A DNA stretch of 64,000 bases from CALSMU01 sp965230225 (lineage in GTDB: Bacteria; Bacteroidota; Bacteroidia; Flavobacteriales_D; Parvicellaceae): the NCBI GenBank assembly GCA_965230225.1, contig CBDDKM010000006.1, forward strand, positions 62,001-126,000, given 5' to 3'. The notes under the pieces are model-generated. The model saw nothing but the letters and a program-made list of their open reading frames with translations, did not search any database and was not told the origin of the DNA. A program made the position numbers and the translations under genes. Of the stretch, positions 33,395 to 42,849 are shown one piece after another (position 1 is the first letter of the stretch; every line of letters starts with the position of its first letter).

Positions 33395-34158
33395 TTGGTA
33401 GAAAATGTTTCAAGTCCCATAGAATGGATCCAATTATCTTCACTAACTCCCATTAATGTAAAATCGTATTCATGATTAGGGAAAAGCTCTGGAGTAGTGT
33501 CAGAAACCGTCATGTTAAATACCACATTCGAAGTGTCGTAAAAGCTCCAGAATTGGTCTGTAGTATAGGTTCCAGTTAAAAAGTTATTCGAGGTATCCGA
33601 AACAATCTGAAAGTAGATCACATTGTTCATGTTGTTCAATCCACTCCAATCGAACGAAGGAGTAATACCGTTTTCTGTAATGGAAATTAATTGGGATACA
33701 TCGTTAGTAGGGTATGATTGAGGTTTAAGACGGATGGGATCGCAGATGTGCAATGTACCTTGTGTTAAATAAGTGATGATGCACCATTTTTCGGTGCTTA
33801 CAGCAGGGTGAGAAAACTTTTTCATGCTGCCATTAAACAGCGATTCATGAGGAAGTATTATCTCGTTATACTGACTGTAATCCAATTCATCTTGCACTAG
33901 TCCTTCAGTTTCGTAATAATGCACGTTATGAGCTCCTTCAAATGGATAATAAAAAATGGAAATAGGATAGATGCTATCCTCCATAAAAGAGTTGTTGTTA
34001 CCACCGGCACATGCCACCAGAAAGTCTGTTTCGAGTTGATTATTAAGGGAAATGAAAAGCTCCAGATCACTTTTTTGAGCTGATTCAGGAATCTCAGTTT
34101 CCTTCCTACAGCCCGTAAACAACAATATTATAATTAAGCAGTAGTGGAGGCTTTTCAT
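33391..34158 (-). CDS. Lipoprotein of unknown function in the DUF547-Omp85 operon
   Basis: The 255-residue product begins MKSLHYCLIIILLFTGC (lipobox FTGC). It has a well-ordered beta-rich sequence with several aromatic turns (IYPISIFYYPFEGAHNVHYY, WCIITYLTQGTLHICDPIRL). It overlaps the DUF547 gene by 1 nt (TAATG) at its start and the Omp85-like gene by 4 nt at its end, so the three are translationally coupled. I do not recognise a family. Confidence 0.7.
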   Translation of the reverse strand: MKSLHYCLIIILLFTGCRKETEIPESAQKSDLELFISLNNQLETDFLVACAGGNNNSFMEDSIYPISIFYYPFEGAHNVHYYETEGLVQDELDYSQYNEIILPHESLFNGSMKKFSHPAVSTEKWCIITYLTQGTLHICDPIRLKPQSYPTNDVSQLISITENGITPSFDWSGLNNMNNVIYFQIVSDTSNNFLTGTYTTDQFWSFYDTSNVVFNMTVSDTTPELFPNHEYDFTLMGVSEDNWIHSMGLETFSTN

Positions 34159-35756
34159 TATCCCGTAATGTATTTCAATCCAACATTAAAGGTGCTACCT
34201 AAGCCACTGTTTTTACCTCTCCAAAAATTGGTGTAAAGTAATTCGATGTTAAAACGACTGGAGAATTGGTATTTAAATCCTGCTCCGGACGCGGTGTAGT
34301 TCATTGGTATCACCCAGTCGGTTCCCGCTGGAACCAGTTGGTTAATGTCTTGCGTATAACGAGTTACGTGTTGTGACATCAAATATAAGGTGATTTTATC
34401 AGATGGGAAATAACTTACGAATAAATTCATAGGAATGTCCAGATGAGTAACCTGATTTTTTCCTCTTCTAAAGCGGAACAATAGATCTGCCTCCCCAAAG
34501 AATTGGAACTTTCCGATGGTGTGATCAACGAAGAATTGATTCCACCAAATATATCGGTTCCAATCAGACCAGTATAGGTTTCCATCGCCATTCGGAGAAG
34601 AATAACCTTCTGGGTGTTGGATGGTTGGGATAAGGAAAGTACTTTGTATGGAAAAATTATTTACTCCTTTAAATGGGCTAATTTTTAGCCTTGGCCCAAT
34701 AGAAGAAATACCAACCCTCATGCTATCGTTGTTCTGAAATCCAAATGAATTAAACGTACTGGCAGCAGAAGTATCTGCCGAACGAGCAGAAGATTTAAAA
34801 TTGATGTCCACCCCAACATTAATTCTTTTGTTACTGGAAACCCCATAGGTCAATTGTAGTAAGGAAGTATGAAAGGTTTCTCTTTGACCTGAGTAATCAA
34901 CTCCCAGCCAATTGGACCTGGTTTGGGTGTAAATGGTATTGAACAAGGTAATGTCCATTTGTCCTTTACCCAATAAACTTCCGGCGGTAAAGGTTTGTAA
35001 GTTAAACTCTTCATCGCTATCTGTAGAAGTCGTTACAGCCTTTAAGTTTTGATCGTTAAGGTTCCAATCGTAAGGGTAGAACTTTACTTTATTTTCTTCG
35101 TCGAATGGAGTTGTTCTGTATTTGTTGATGTATTCCACCACCGATTTATTATTTCCTCCAAAATCCGAAGTGTACCAACTAAAGATTTCTGATAAGTAAG
35201 TGGTTCCATCTTTAGAATAAACAAAAGCATCGTTGTTCAGCGCAATTTTTGTTTGCTGCTCTAATTGAGATTCTAATTGATCAGGCGTATAGGCAAATGA
35301 GGTAATTGGCGGACAACCTTTCGCACCACAAACCAGTACAAAATGAAACCTTGGATCTTTGTATTCCGGTCGAAGAATCTTGTTTTCCAATTCGTCCAAC
35401 GTAATTTTTTCGCCACCAATATTAAACTTATTGCTCTTAAAAAATCCTGCAATTTCAATGGGAGATTGAATAGGGTAGTTTTGAACAATTTGGTGGATCA
35501 CTAATAAATTGTAAACGTTAATCAGATAAGCTTTTCGCTCTTCTTTAAGGGATTTTTGGTCGATGGTTTCGATCATTTTTACCAAATCATTCAAGACAGC
35601 AGGGGAATTTTTAATGCCAGTGTAATTCACCAATCCGTTTTGGGTATTTTGGGCCAAAAAGTTCTGTGCTGTAGAAAAGAAAGTGGCCGCCTTCTGCTGA
35701 GCAAAACAGGTTGGCAGCCACACGCACAGAGCGATTATAGTAGCTAATTTCTTCAT
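34158..35756 (-). CDS. DUF547 domain fused to a C-terminal outer-membrane beta barrel
   Basis: The start is the ATG at 35756, giving a signal peptide (MKKLATIIALCVWLPTCFAQ); the frame's 18 further codons upstream are unsupported. Residues of about 20-230 are a DUF547 domain (KAYLINVYNLLVIHQIVQNY, FHFVLVCGAKGCPPITSFAY, TTYLSEIFSWYTSDFGG). Its Cys/His-containing motif suggests an enzyme-like fold of unknown activity. Residues of about 255-532 are alternating aromatic strands (e.g. TLYLMSQHVTRY) typical of an outer-membrane barrel. DUF547 proteins are usually about 250 residues, so this is a fusion. It leads an operon with a lipoprotein and an Omp85-like gene. Confidence 0.8.
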   Translation of the reverse strand: MKKLATIIALCVWLPTCFAQQKAATFFSTAQNFLAQNTQNGLVNYTGIKNSPAVLNDLVKMIETIDQKSLKEERKAYLINVYNLLVIHQIVQNYPIQSPIEIAGFFKSNKFNIGGEKITLDELENKILRPEYKDPRFHFVLVCGAKGCPPITSFAYTPDQLESQLEQQTKIALNNDAFVYSKDGTTYLSEIFSWYTSDFGGNNKSVVEYINKYRTTPFDEENKVKFYPYDWNLNDQNLKAVTTSTDSDEEFNLQTFTAGSLLGKGQMDITLFNTIYTQTRSNWLGVDYSGQRETFHTSLLQLTYGVSSNKRINVGVDINFKSSARSADTSAASTFNSFGFQNNDSMRVGISSIGPRLKISPFKGVNNFSIQSTFLIPTIQHPEGYSSPNGDGNLYWSDWNRYIWWNQFFVDHTIGKFQFFGEADLLFRFRRGKNQVTHLDIPMNLFVSYFPSDKITLYLMSQHVTRYTQDINQLVPAGTDWVIPMNYTASGAGFKYQFSSRFNIELLYTNFWRGKNSGLGSTFNVGLKYITG

Positions 35757-35804
35757 TAATAGAGTTTGTTGATAGCAAATTAAATAACTCTTTACCAAAC
35801 GAAT

Positions 35805-35820
35805 TGTCATACACTTGACA
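35805..35820. promoter_or_regulatory. Dyad TGTCA-N6-TGACA in a divergent promoter region
   Basis: TGTCATACACTTGACA lies 48 nt upstream of the DUF547 start and 52 nt upstream of the GT2 start. The 5-bp arms are short, so this is only a candidate operator. Confidence 0.25.
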
Positions 35821-35872
35821 TAGATTGTTCCTATTCCTCTTTTTATTTGCTCAACAACTCAAATTCAAACTT

Positions 35873-37357
35873 ATGGAACTGATCATTTTGATCCTCTTTA
35901 TCTTTTTTATGGGATTCATTTTTACTTACAGTTTGGCTCAGGCTAATCTGGTGTTTAAATACATTAGACAGAAAAGAAGAGGGAAGGAAGCTGCTCCAGA
36001 ATTACCGGATATAGTTCCAATGGTTACTGTTCAGCTACCAGTGTATAATGAGCTATATGTAATTGATCGTTTGATAGATAAAGTATGTGAATTTGATTAC
36101 CCTAAGGACAGACTGGAAATTCAGGTACTGGATGATTCCGATGACGAGACAGTACAACTTATTGCAGATCGGGTGGAGTTATGGCGTGAAAAAGGAATAG
36201 ATATTACTCACGTTCGTAGACCGGAAAGAGTGGGGTTTAAAGCTGGAGCATTGGAGTATGGTACAAACATTTGTAAAGGAGAATTTATTGCCATTTTTGA
36301 TGCAGACTTTGCACCTGAAAAAGATTTTTTATTAAAAACCATCCCAGGGTTTGATGATGATAAGGTTGGTGTGGTTCAAACCCGTTGGGCCTACGTAAAT
36401 GAGGATTATTCGATGCTTACCAGGCTTCAGGCCTTTGCGTTAAATGGGCACTTTAGAGTAGAGCAGGTGGGAAGAAATGCAGGTGGGCACTTCATTAATT
36501 TTAATGGAACAGCGGGAGTTTGGAGAAAAGAATGCATTAAAGATGCTGGAGGTTGGCAATCGGATACACTTACTGAAGATTTAGATTTGAGTTATCGAGC
36601 TCAACTAAAGGGATGGAAATTCAAATATCTGGAAGAGGTTGGAGCCCCTTCTGAACTCCCTGCTGAGATCAATGCATTAAAAGGGCAGCAGTTTCGATGG
36701 ACAAAAGGTGCAGCGGAGTGTACGGTAAAGAATTTACCAAAGGTGATCAATGCTAAAGAGGTTTCGTTTGGAACGAAGTTTCACGCCATATTTCACCTCA
36801 TGAACAGCTTTATTTTTATCAGTGTGTTCATGTTGGCGATTCTCAGTTTACCATTGGTATTTGTTAAGGCAAATTATCAGGAATATCATTATTTATTTCA
36901 GCTCTCTTCGGTTTTTATGGTCAGCTGGATAATTTTGGCGTTGTTTTATTGGGTGGCATTTTCATTCGATCAAAAAGAAAAAGAGAAACGGGTCGTTAGA
37001 TTTCTATTCAAATTTCCACTCTTTCTTTCAGTATCTATGGGGATGTCGCTCCACAACGCCATTGCCGTTATGGAAGGCTATTTAGGGCGAAAGTCTCCGT
37101 TTATCAGAACTCCAAAATTTAACATTAACGAAAAGACTGATCGATGGGAAAACAATAAGTACACCATCAAAAAGGTAGGTGCTTTAACCTATATAGAAGG
37201 GTTGCTGTTTATTTATTTCCTAATCGGAATAGGTATTAGTTTCTACTATTTTGATCTTGGAATACTACCATTGCTACTCCTATTGGCATTTGGTTATGGC
37301 TTTGTATTCTTTAGCTCTATTTTTCACGTTAACCGATCGGTAAATACAACAGAATGA
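35873..37357 (+). CDS. Processive family-2 glycosyltransferase (cellulose-synthase-like), copy 1
   Basis: I start at the ATG at 35873 (MELIILILFIFFMGF); a TTG 16 codons earlier is unlikely. The 494-residue protein has an N-terminal membrane segment. The GT2 domain carries DDSDDE (about 86), DADF (about 143), TEDLDLSYR (about 234) and QQFRW (about 272), the D,D,D,QxxRW set of processive synthases. Several C-terminal membrane segments follow. It should polymerise or transfer a nucleotide sugar across the inner membrane; linkage and sugar are unknown. It is closely similar to the gene at 42850. A DUF2141 gene overlaps its end by 4 nt. Confidence 0.92.
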   Translation: MELIILILFIFFMGFIFTYSLAQANLVFKYIRQKRRGKEAAPELPDIVPMVTVQLPVYNELYVIDRLIDKVCEFDYPKDRLEIQVLDDSDDETVQLIADRVELWREKGIDITHVRRPERVGFKAGALEYGTNICKGEFIAIFDADFAPEKDFLLKTIPGFDDDKVGVVQTRWAYVNEDYSMLTRLQAFALNGHFRVEQVGRNAGGHFINFNGTAGVWRKECIKDAGGWQSDTLTEDLDLSYRAQLKGWKFKYLEEVGAPSELPAEINALKGQQFRWTKGAAECTVKNLPKVINAKEVSFGTKFHAIFHLMNSFIFISVFMLAILSLPLVFVKANYQEYHYLFQLSSVFMVSWIILALFYWVAFSFDQKEKEKRVVRFLFKFPLFLSVSMGMSLHNAIAVMEGYLGRKSPFIRTPKFNINEKTDRWENNKYTIKKVGALTYIEGLLFIYFLIGIGISFYYFDLGILPLLLLLAFGYGFVFFSSIFHVNRSVNTTE

Positions 37358-37797
37358 AATGGTTCATGTTAATACTCTTGCTCATTCCTGTTGTGTTGTA
37401 TTCTCAGGAAACAAAAGAAGAGTTGGGTAAGATAGAAGTGAAAGTTTCTAACCTTAGAAACGCCAATGGGGCAGTGTACTTGTTTTTATACAATTACGAA
37501 AATCAATACCCGAAAAATCCTTACCATCACTATAAAATTCCAAAGCAGTCGATTAAAGAAGGAGTAGTATCTTTTCAAATTCCCGAAGAATTGAAGTATG
37601 GTAAATACGCCATTACATTAATTGATGATGAGAATGAGAATGAAAATTTGGATAAGAAGTATGGTATTCCAACGGAAGGGTATGGTTTTTCCAACAATCA
37701 AAAACCATTATTATTCTTACTTCCCGAATATCGGGAACTTTTGTTTGATTTAGATGCTAAAACTGTTGTGGTTCAGTTGGAGGTCCAATACCTATGA
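37354..37797 (+). CDS. DUF2141-family exported protein
   Basis: The 147-residue protein has a signal peptide (MKWFMLILLLIPVVLYSQ). It matches DUF2141 by IEVKVSNLRNANGAVYLFLY, KYGKYAITLIDDENENENLD and GIPTEGYGFSNN. The DxNxNxxLD motif could bind calcium. Its function is not known. It is coupled by a 4-nt overlap to the GT2 synthase, suggesting a periplasmic accessory to the glycan. Its stop interlocks with the convergent GH113-like gene (6-nt overlap). Confidence 0.85.
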   Translation: MKWFMLILLLIPVVLYSQETKEELGKIEVKVSNLRNANGAVYLFLYNYENQYPKNPYHHYKIPKQSIKEGVVSFQIPEELKYGKYAITLIDDENENENLDKKYGIPTEGYGFSNNQKPLLFLLPEYRELLFDLDAKTVVVQLEVQYL

Positions 37798-38787
37798 TTT
37801 AGTAAACCACTTTCTGATTACTTCCTCTGCCGGTTTGTTTTGGGGAGTAAATCGCTTATCATCTTTCCCTCCGGCCTCCTTGTGGTTGGCTTTCCATTTC
37901 CAGAAAAAACCTCCGGCGTACCAGGGTTGATCTTCTAGTCGTTCGAACATAGCCGTATAGGCATTTTTTTGCGCAATTAAATTAACGGCTCCCTCCTGAT
38001 TAGGGTTCCATGTTTCATGGGCTGTTGAGTCGATGCTCATGAATCCGTATTCGCAAAAAATGATTTGCTTATTAGTTTGTTCCGAAAACTGTTTCAGTGA
38101 GGTTAGTCGTTTGGACCATGCCCTTTTAAGTTCGTTTACAGTAGGTGTTTTGCTTTCAGAGAGAGGAAAATAACAGTCAATTCCTACATAGTCCAATTGA
38201 TCCCAAAAGGATATGTTGTTGTAGTTGTCCCAATTAGAGGAATAGGTGAGTTTACCTTTATAAAAAGATCGGATTTCGGTAATTAAATCTGTCCAGAACT
38301 CCTTTCTTTGAGTAGCAAAGATTTTGTACTCACAACCAATAGAATAGATCTCCACCCCTTCATCTGCAGCAATGTGAGCAAAGTCCAGAATGTATTTTTT
38401 TATGGAGGATTCAAAAGCTTTCCACTTTAGTTCGCTCTTGCCAAAATCAATATCTCCAACAAATTGATCATGGATCCATAGTTGAGGTTTAAGCATCACT
38501 TTTAATCCAGCTTTTTTGGCCAGTTGAATGCTTTTAATGGTTCCTTCTTTTTTTTCTCCCCACCATTGGTATGGAGAGTCATATTGAATTTTAGTATCAC
38601 CCTTTTTCGAAAAGGCAAAGGGGATAATCGCCACCCAATTGGCATTTAACTTTTGAATGGGAGTAAAGTCGGAATCTTTAAGCTCTTTTGGTGGGGCTTC
38701 CAAAGAAAGTCCATTGATTCTTTTCCATTGTGCAGAACCATCTAAACAAATAGCTAAGAGTAATGTCAGAAAACTGATTTTTGTCAT
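37792..38787 (-). CDS. GH113-like glycoside hydrolase (putative beta-mannanase type)
   Basis: The start is the ATG at 38787 (signal peptide MTKISFLTLLLAICLDGSAQ). The 331-residue protein follows the GH113 TIM-barrel pattern: LNANWVAIIPFAF, KKAGLKVMLKPQLWIHDQFV, IYSIGCEYKIFA (Glu153, likely acid/base), FCEYGFMS (Glu246, likely nucleophile) and GGFFWKWKAN. GH113 includes beta-mannanases, but the substrate of this protein is uncertain. It is convergent with the GT2/DUF2141 pair and could trim the same polysaccharide. Confidence 0.8.
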   Translation of the reverse strand: MTKISFLTLLLAICLDGSAQWKRINGLSLEAPPKELKDSDFTPIQKLNANWVAIIPFAFSKKGDTKIQYDSPYQWWGEKKEGTIKSIQLAKKAGLKVMLKPQLWIHDQFVGDIDFGKSELKWKAFESSIKKYILDFAHIAADEGVEIYSIGCEYKIFATQRKEFWTDLITEIRSFYKGKLTYSSNWDNYNNISFWDQLDYVGIDCYFPLSESKTPTVNELKRAWSKRLTSLKQFSEQTNKQIIFCEYGFMSIDSTAHETWNPNQEGAVNLIAQKNAYTAMFERLEDQPWYAGGFFWKWKANHKEAGGKDDKRFTPQNKPAEEVIRKWFTKS

Positions 38788-38844
38788 AAAAAAATGATTA
38801 CTTTTCACACTTCGTAAAATTAACTGCAAAAGCCAAAGGGTTAA

Positions 38845-38858
38845 GTCACGAATGTGAC
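38845..38858. promoter_or_regulatory. Dyad GTCAC-GAAT-GTGAC between divergent GH113 and FAD-reductase genes
   Basis: A perfect 5-bp-arm dyad lies midway between two divergent start codons: 57 nt from the hydrolase ATG and 47 nt from the reductase TTG. The arms resemble CRP/FNR half-sites but in the opposite orientation to the usual TGTGA-N6-TCACA, so the cognate regulator is unclear. Confidence 0.4.
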
Positions 38859-38905
38859 ATTTTATCCGAATAGAAAGTAGTTATTTTACCACTAAAACGG
38901 AACAT

Positions 38906-40243
38906 TTGGAACACGTTGTAATTATAGGGAACGGAATATCCGGTATTACCGCTGCAAGGCACATCAGAAAGATGAGCAATAAGCGCATTACTGTGATTTC
39001 TGGTGAAACCGATTATTTTTTCTCCAGAACAGCTCTTATGTATGTCTACATGGGGCACATGAAATTTGAACATACTCAGCCATACGAACCATGGTTTTGG
39101 GAGAAAAATAGAATTGAGCTAAAAAAGGCCTGGGTAAAATCCATCGATTATAACAGTAAAAAAGTAGAGTTCGAAAATGAAGGATCACTTGCTTACGATC
39201 AGTTAATATTAGCGGTAGGATCGAAGCCAAATAAGTTTGGTTGGCCCGGCCAGGATCTGGATGGAGTGCAGGGATTGTACAGCTATCAGGATTTGGAACT
39301 GATGGAGGAAAATACTTCTAAACATTCCGTAAAAAGAGCTGTAATTGTTGGAGGAGGATTGATTGGTGTTGAGATGGCCGAAATGCTACATACCCGAAAT
39401 ATTCCGGTTACCTTTTTTGTGAGAGAAGATAAGTTCTGGGGAAATGTCCTTCCGGAGAAAGAGGGAGATATGGTGGAGCGCCATTTGGTGGATAATCACA
39501 TCGATTTAAGATTCAATACAGAGCTGAAGGAAATTGTTGCTGATGGAAATGGAAGAGTTAAGTCGGTAATTTCTAGCAATGGAGAAGAAATCGAATGTCA
39601 ATTTGTTGGATTAACAGCAGGAGTAAGCCCAAATGTAGAATTTCTGAAAGGAGCCGAGTTGGAAGTAGGGAGAGGAATAAAGGTGAATAGATACCTGGAA
39701 ACCAATGTTCCGGATGTATATGCCATTGGAGATTGTGCCGAGTTTAATGAAGGAGTAGATGGTAGAAGACCAATTGAACAGGTATGGTATACCGGAAGAA
39801 TTATGGGGGAGACTGTGGCTAGAACCATTTGTGGGGAAAAGTTGATGTATACCCCTGGTAATTGGTTCAACTCTGCTAAGTTCTTCGATTTGGAATATCA
39901 AACTTATGGTTGGGTATTTCCAACCTTAAAAGACAACGAAGAAGACTTTTATTGGGAACATTCGGATGGCTTGAAGTGCATGCACTTTGTATTCGAAAAA
40001 GAAAGCAGAAAGTTTATTGGTGTCAATACATTTGGAATTCGATTGCGCCACGAGGTGATGGATAAGCATTTAAACCAATCCAGCACCATCGAAAAAGTAA
40101 TGGAAGAGTTGAAGGATGCCAATTTTGATCCTGAGTTTTATCGCAGGTACGAAGATGAAATTATTCTCCAGTTTAATCAGAAAATGGGGACCAATATATC
40201 CGCCAGAAAGAAAAGTTGGAAACGAATTTTAAACTTAGGGTAG
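38906..40243 (+). CDS. FAD-dependent pyridine-nucleotide oxidoreductase
   Basis: The start is TTG at 38906 (EHVVIIGNGISG); no ATG exists in frame upstream, and the FAD-binding strand begins at residue 4. The 445-residue protein has the FAD motif GNGISG (8-13). An NAD(P)-binding motif GGGLIG lies near 150, and DVYAIGDCAEF near 272, as in nitrite/rubredoxin/ferredoxin reductases. There is no CxxC disulfide, so it is not a thioredoxin-type reductase. The next gene, a membrane polyferredoxin, begins 1 nt after it. The pair probably moves electrons between NAD(P)H and an iron-sulfur membrane protein. Confidence 0.88.
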   Translation: MEHVVIIGNGISGITAARHIRKMSNKRITVISGETDYFFSRTALMYVYMGHMKFEHTQPYEPWFWEKNRIELKKAWVKSIDYNSKKVEFENEGSLAYDQLILAVGSKPNKFGWPGQDLDGVQGLYSYQDLELMEENTSKHSVKRAVIVGGGLIGVEMAEMLHTRNIPVTFFVREDKFWGNVLPEKEGDMVERHLVDNHIDLRFNTELKEIVADGNGRVKSVISSNGEEIECQFVGLTAGVSPNVEFLKGAELEVGRGIKVNRYLETNVPDVYAIGDCAEFNEGVDGRRPIEQVWYTGRIMGETVARTICGEKLMYTPGNWFNSAKFFDLEYQTYGWVFPTLKDNEEDFYWEHSDGLKCMHFVFEKESRKFIGVNTFGIRLRHEVMDKHLNQSSTIEKVMEELKDANFDPEFYRRYEDEIILQFNQKMGTNISARKKSWKRILNLG

Positions 40244-40244
40244 T

Positions 40245-42134
40245 ATGAAGGGGATAAAAAACACAGGATTAGTATTGTTTCTGGCTGCCTTGGGGATTTT
40301 TATAGCTAGTATGTTTCTGGGAGGTTTCCGCCTTTCTGAAGCAAGTTTGAATAATGCCTTTGCATCTAAAACAAGAACGGTTGATGACGTTGTAACAACA
40401 GGTCCAAGAGATACCATTGTTGCAGGTATTATACATTTAGCTAGCGAGAAAGGTATATTTGAAAAGGACTATTCATTTTCCGGTAGTTTCATTGCCGAGG
40501 TAGGACCTGTAGTAGCGCAATTCAATGAGTATATTTCTCAACAAATTGCAGACGAAAAAGGGATTGGGATTCAGCAACAAGACTTGCTGATTTCAGAAGC
40601 TACGTCTTCTGGTAGTGTAAGCTATAATCAGGGAATATTGGAAAAGGTATTTTCTGATTCTTCAAAAGTAAAGTGGTTGGTAGATAACACCAGTTGGATG
40701 TTTGATGATCAAAAAACCTATGAAAACCCGGAGGATTTCAAAAATGATTTAATTGGAAAAATAGGGGAGTATAATGCCAGCAAGGCAAAAGATTACCTGA
40801 TTTGGGATAATAAATACTCTCGATTTGATATTGCAGAGCACAGTGCGGTCGGTTTAATTGCAGAGAACAAAGGATTGTTCCTATTTCTTACATTCGGATT
40901 AGGGATTATAGGCTCATTGATGTACATCATTCCTGGAGTAGTATTGCTTGGAGGTCCTGGGATAAAAAACAATGGAATTTATCACGATCCTTCCACCAAT
41001 AGAGGGTGGATTGGAATAGGAGCTTTAGTATTCCTTACCGGGTTCTATATCTTACTGTATTTCTACCCATGGATCATAGCCAACTGGACCAATATTGTAG
41101 ATCCTGTAAAAGGATGGTTCAAAACAGGAGCTTCTGCTTCTCAATGGTTCATGTATGGATTGTTGTATTGTGTTTCCATGATTGTTATGGGAATAAGAAT
41201 GTACATTAAGTACAGACACAATCGTTATCAAATGGTGCGTACCACCAGCGTGTTGTTCTTCCAGATCATATTTGCTTTTTTACTGGTAGAAATATTGCCT
41301 CTATTTGATTTGCCTGGTAGAGATTTAAAAAATGCCTGGCCATTGGATTACACCTTCCTATACAAGTATAATGTAGAAGAATTGATGAATGCAGGGCACT
41401 TTGGTAAATTCATGTTCTTCTGGGGAATCATCTTGACGATTATCGTAGTTCCTACTATGGTATATTTCTATGGTAAGCGTTGGTACTGCTCATGGGTATG
41501 TGGTTGTGGAGGTTTGGCAGAGACTCTGGGAGATCCTTACCGTCAGCTTTCTGATAAGCGTTTAATTGCCTGGAAAATCGAAAGATGGGTGATTTATTCT
41601 GTGCTGATCTTTGCCATCATCATGACAGTTTTTGTAGGGTATCATACTAATAATGAACTAAACCACCCAGAAATGGAAGGGAGTAAAGATGTACTGTTTG
41701 GGTTATCTGCTTACTCCATCCGAGAGTGGTATGGATTCCTGATCGGTTCCATTTTTGCAGGAGTAATTGGTACAGGATTTTATCCAATTTTAGGAAACAG
41801 AGCCTGGTGTCGATTTGGGTGTCCATTGGCGGCATACATGGGAATTGTGCAACGATTCAAGTCCAGGTTTAGAATTACCACCAATGGAGGACAATGTATT
41901 TCTTGCGGAAACTGTTCTACCTATTGCGAACAGGGAATTGATGTAAGAGCCTATGCCCAAAAAGGGCAAAACATTGTAAGAGCTTCTTGTGTTGGTTGTG
42001 GTGTGTGTAGCGCTGTTTGTCCTAGAGGTGTGCTGAACTTAGAGAATGGACCAAATACAGATAATTCCAGAAAAGAAGCACCGGAGGTTATTCTTGGAAA
42101 CAAAGGACTGTTGGATTTATTGGATAAAAAGTAA
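40245..42134 (+). CDS. Membrane 4Fe-4S polyferredoxin (NosR/NapH/CcoG-like)
   Basis: The 629-residue protein has an N-terminal membrane anchor and a soluble domain of about 190 residues (30-220) facing outward. Several membrane segments follow. The cysteine motifs are CSWVCGCGG (about 414), CRFGCPLAAY (about 522), and two ferredoxin clusters CISCGNCSTYCEQG (about 550) and CVGCGVCSAVCPRG (about 581). The C-terminal part resembles NapH/CcoG, and the long N-terminal extension recalls NosR-like proteins. It should pass electrons through the membrane; acceptor and donor are unknown. The FAD reductase ends 1 nt before it, and a DPM-like GT2 gene begins 3 nt after, giving a mixed redox/glycan operon. 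Confidence 0.87.
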   Translation: MKGIKNTGLVLFLAALGIFIASMFLGGFRLSEASLNNAFASKTRTVDDVVTTGPRDTIVAGIIHLASEKGIFEKDYSFSGSFIAEVGPVVAQFNEYISQQIADEKGIGIQQQDLLISEATSSGSVSYNQGILEKVFSDSSKVKWLVDNTSWMFDDQKTYENPEDFKNDLIGKIGEYNASKAKDYLIWDNKYSRFDIAEHSAVGLIAENKGLFLFLTFGLGIIGSLMYIIPGVVLLGGPGIKNNGIYHDPSTNRGWIGIGALVFLTGFYILLYFYPWIIANWTNIVDPVKGWFKTGASASQWFMYGLLYCVSMIVMGIRMYIKYRHNRYQMVRTTSVLFFQIIFAFLLVEILPLFDLPGRDLKNAWPLDYTFLYKYNVEELMNAGHFGKFMFFWGIILTIIVVPTMVYFYGKRWYCSWVCGCGGLAETLGDPYRQLSDKRLIAWKIERWVIYSVLIFAIIMTVFVGYHTNNELNHPEMEGSKDVLFGLSAYSIREWYGFLIGSIFAGVIGTGFYPILGNRAWCRFGCPLAAYMGIVQRFKSRFRITTNGGQCISCGNCSTYCEQGIDVRAYAQKGQNIVRASCVGCGVCSAVCPRGVLNLENGPNTDNSRKEAPEVILGNKGLLDLLDKK

Positions 42135-42137
42135 TTG

Positions 42138-42848
42138 ATGAAGAAGCCTGAGGAGATATCCATTGATGTAGTCATTCCGGCATTCAATGAGCAAGAATCG
42201 ATTGTTCATGTGCTAAAGGATATGCCCAGAGATTGGGTAAGGGAAGTGGTTGTGGTGAACAATAATTCTACAGATGATACAGTAGAGAGAGCTGCTGCAG
42301 GTGGAGCAACCGTGCTAACCGAAAATAGACAAGGTTATGGTTGGGCCTGTTTAAAAGGGATCGACTATTTAGAGCAAAAAGAAGATCAACCGGACATCAT
42401 TGTGTTTATGGATGCCGACTATTCGGATTATCCAGAAGAACTACCTAAAGTAGTAGCTCCTATATTGGAGAACGGTATGGACATGGTAATCGGTTCCAGA
42501 GCATTGGGCGAAAGGGAAAAGAAGTCCATGATGCCTCAGCAAATTTTTGGAAATTGGTTGGCTACCACATTAATTCGTTGGTTTTACAGAGCTAAGTTTA
42601 CGGATTTGGGCCCATTTAGAGCGCTTAAGTTTGATAAGCTACTGGAACTACAAATGAAGGATAAAACTTATGGCTGGACAGTAGAAATGCAGGTGAAAGC
42701 TGCCAGAAAGAAATACTCTTTTACAGAAGTACCTGTTAACTATAGAGAAAGAATAGGTGTTTCAAAAGTTACTGGAACAGTAAAAGGAACTATCTTAGCC
42801 GGGTATAAAATAATCACCACAATATTTAAATACGCATTCGGTAAGTAA
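42138..42848 (+). CDS. DPM1-like family-2 glycosyltransferase
   Basis: The start is the ATG at 42138, just after the polyferredoxin stop. The 236-residue soluble enzyme has the GT2 nucleotide-binding pattern (VVIPAFNEQESIVHVLKDMP, VVVNNNSTDDTVERA, IIVFMDADYSDYPEELP, VIGSRALGERE). It resembles dolichyl/polyprenyl-phosphate mannose or glucose synthases. It lacks the C-terminal membrane domain of GtrB. It could load a sugar on polyprenyl phosphate for the polytopic GT-C-like enzyme encoded at 44338. The next gene starts 1 nt after its stop. Confidence 0.88.
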   Translation: MKKPEEISIDVVIPAFNEQESIVHVLKDMPRDWVREVVVVNNNSTDDTVERAAAGGATVLTENRQGYGWACLKGIDYLEQKEDQPDIIVFMDADYSDYPEELPKVVAPILENGMDMVIGSRALGEREKKSMMPQQIFGNWLATTLIRWFYRAKFTDLGPFRALKFDKLLELQMKDKTYGWTVEMQVKAARKKYSFTEVPVNYRERIGVSKVTGTVKGTILAGYKIITTIFKYAFGK

Positions 42849-42849
42849 C

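Noticed and set aside
38845..38858. CRP/FNR binding site
   Set aside because: The half-sites are in the reverse order (GTCAC-N4-GTGAC) relative to TGTGA-N6-TCACA, so I keep it only as an unassigned dyad.
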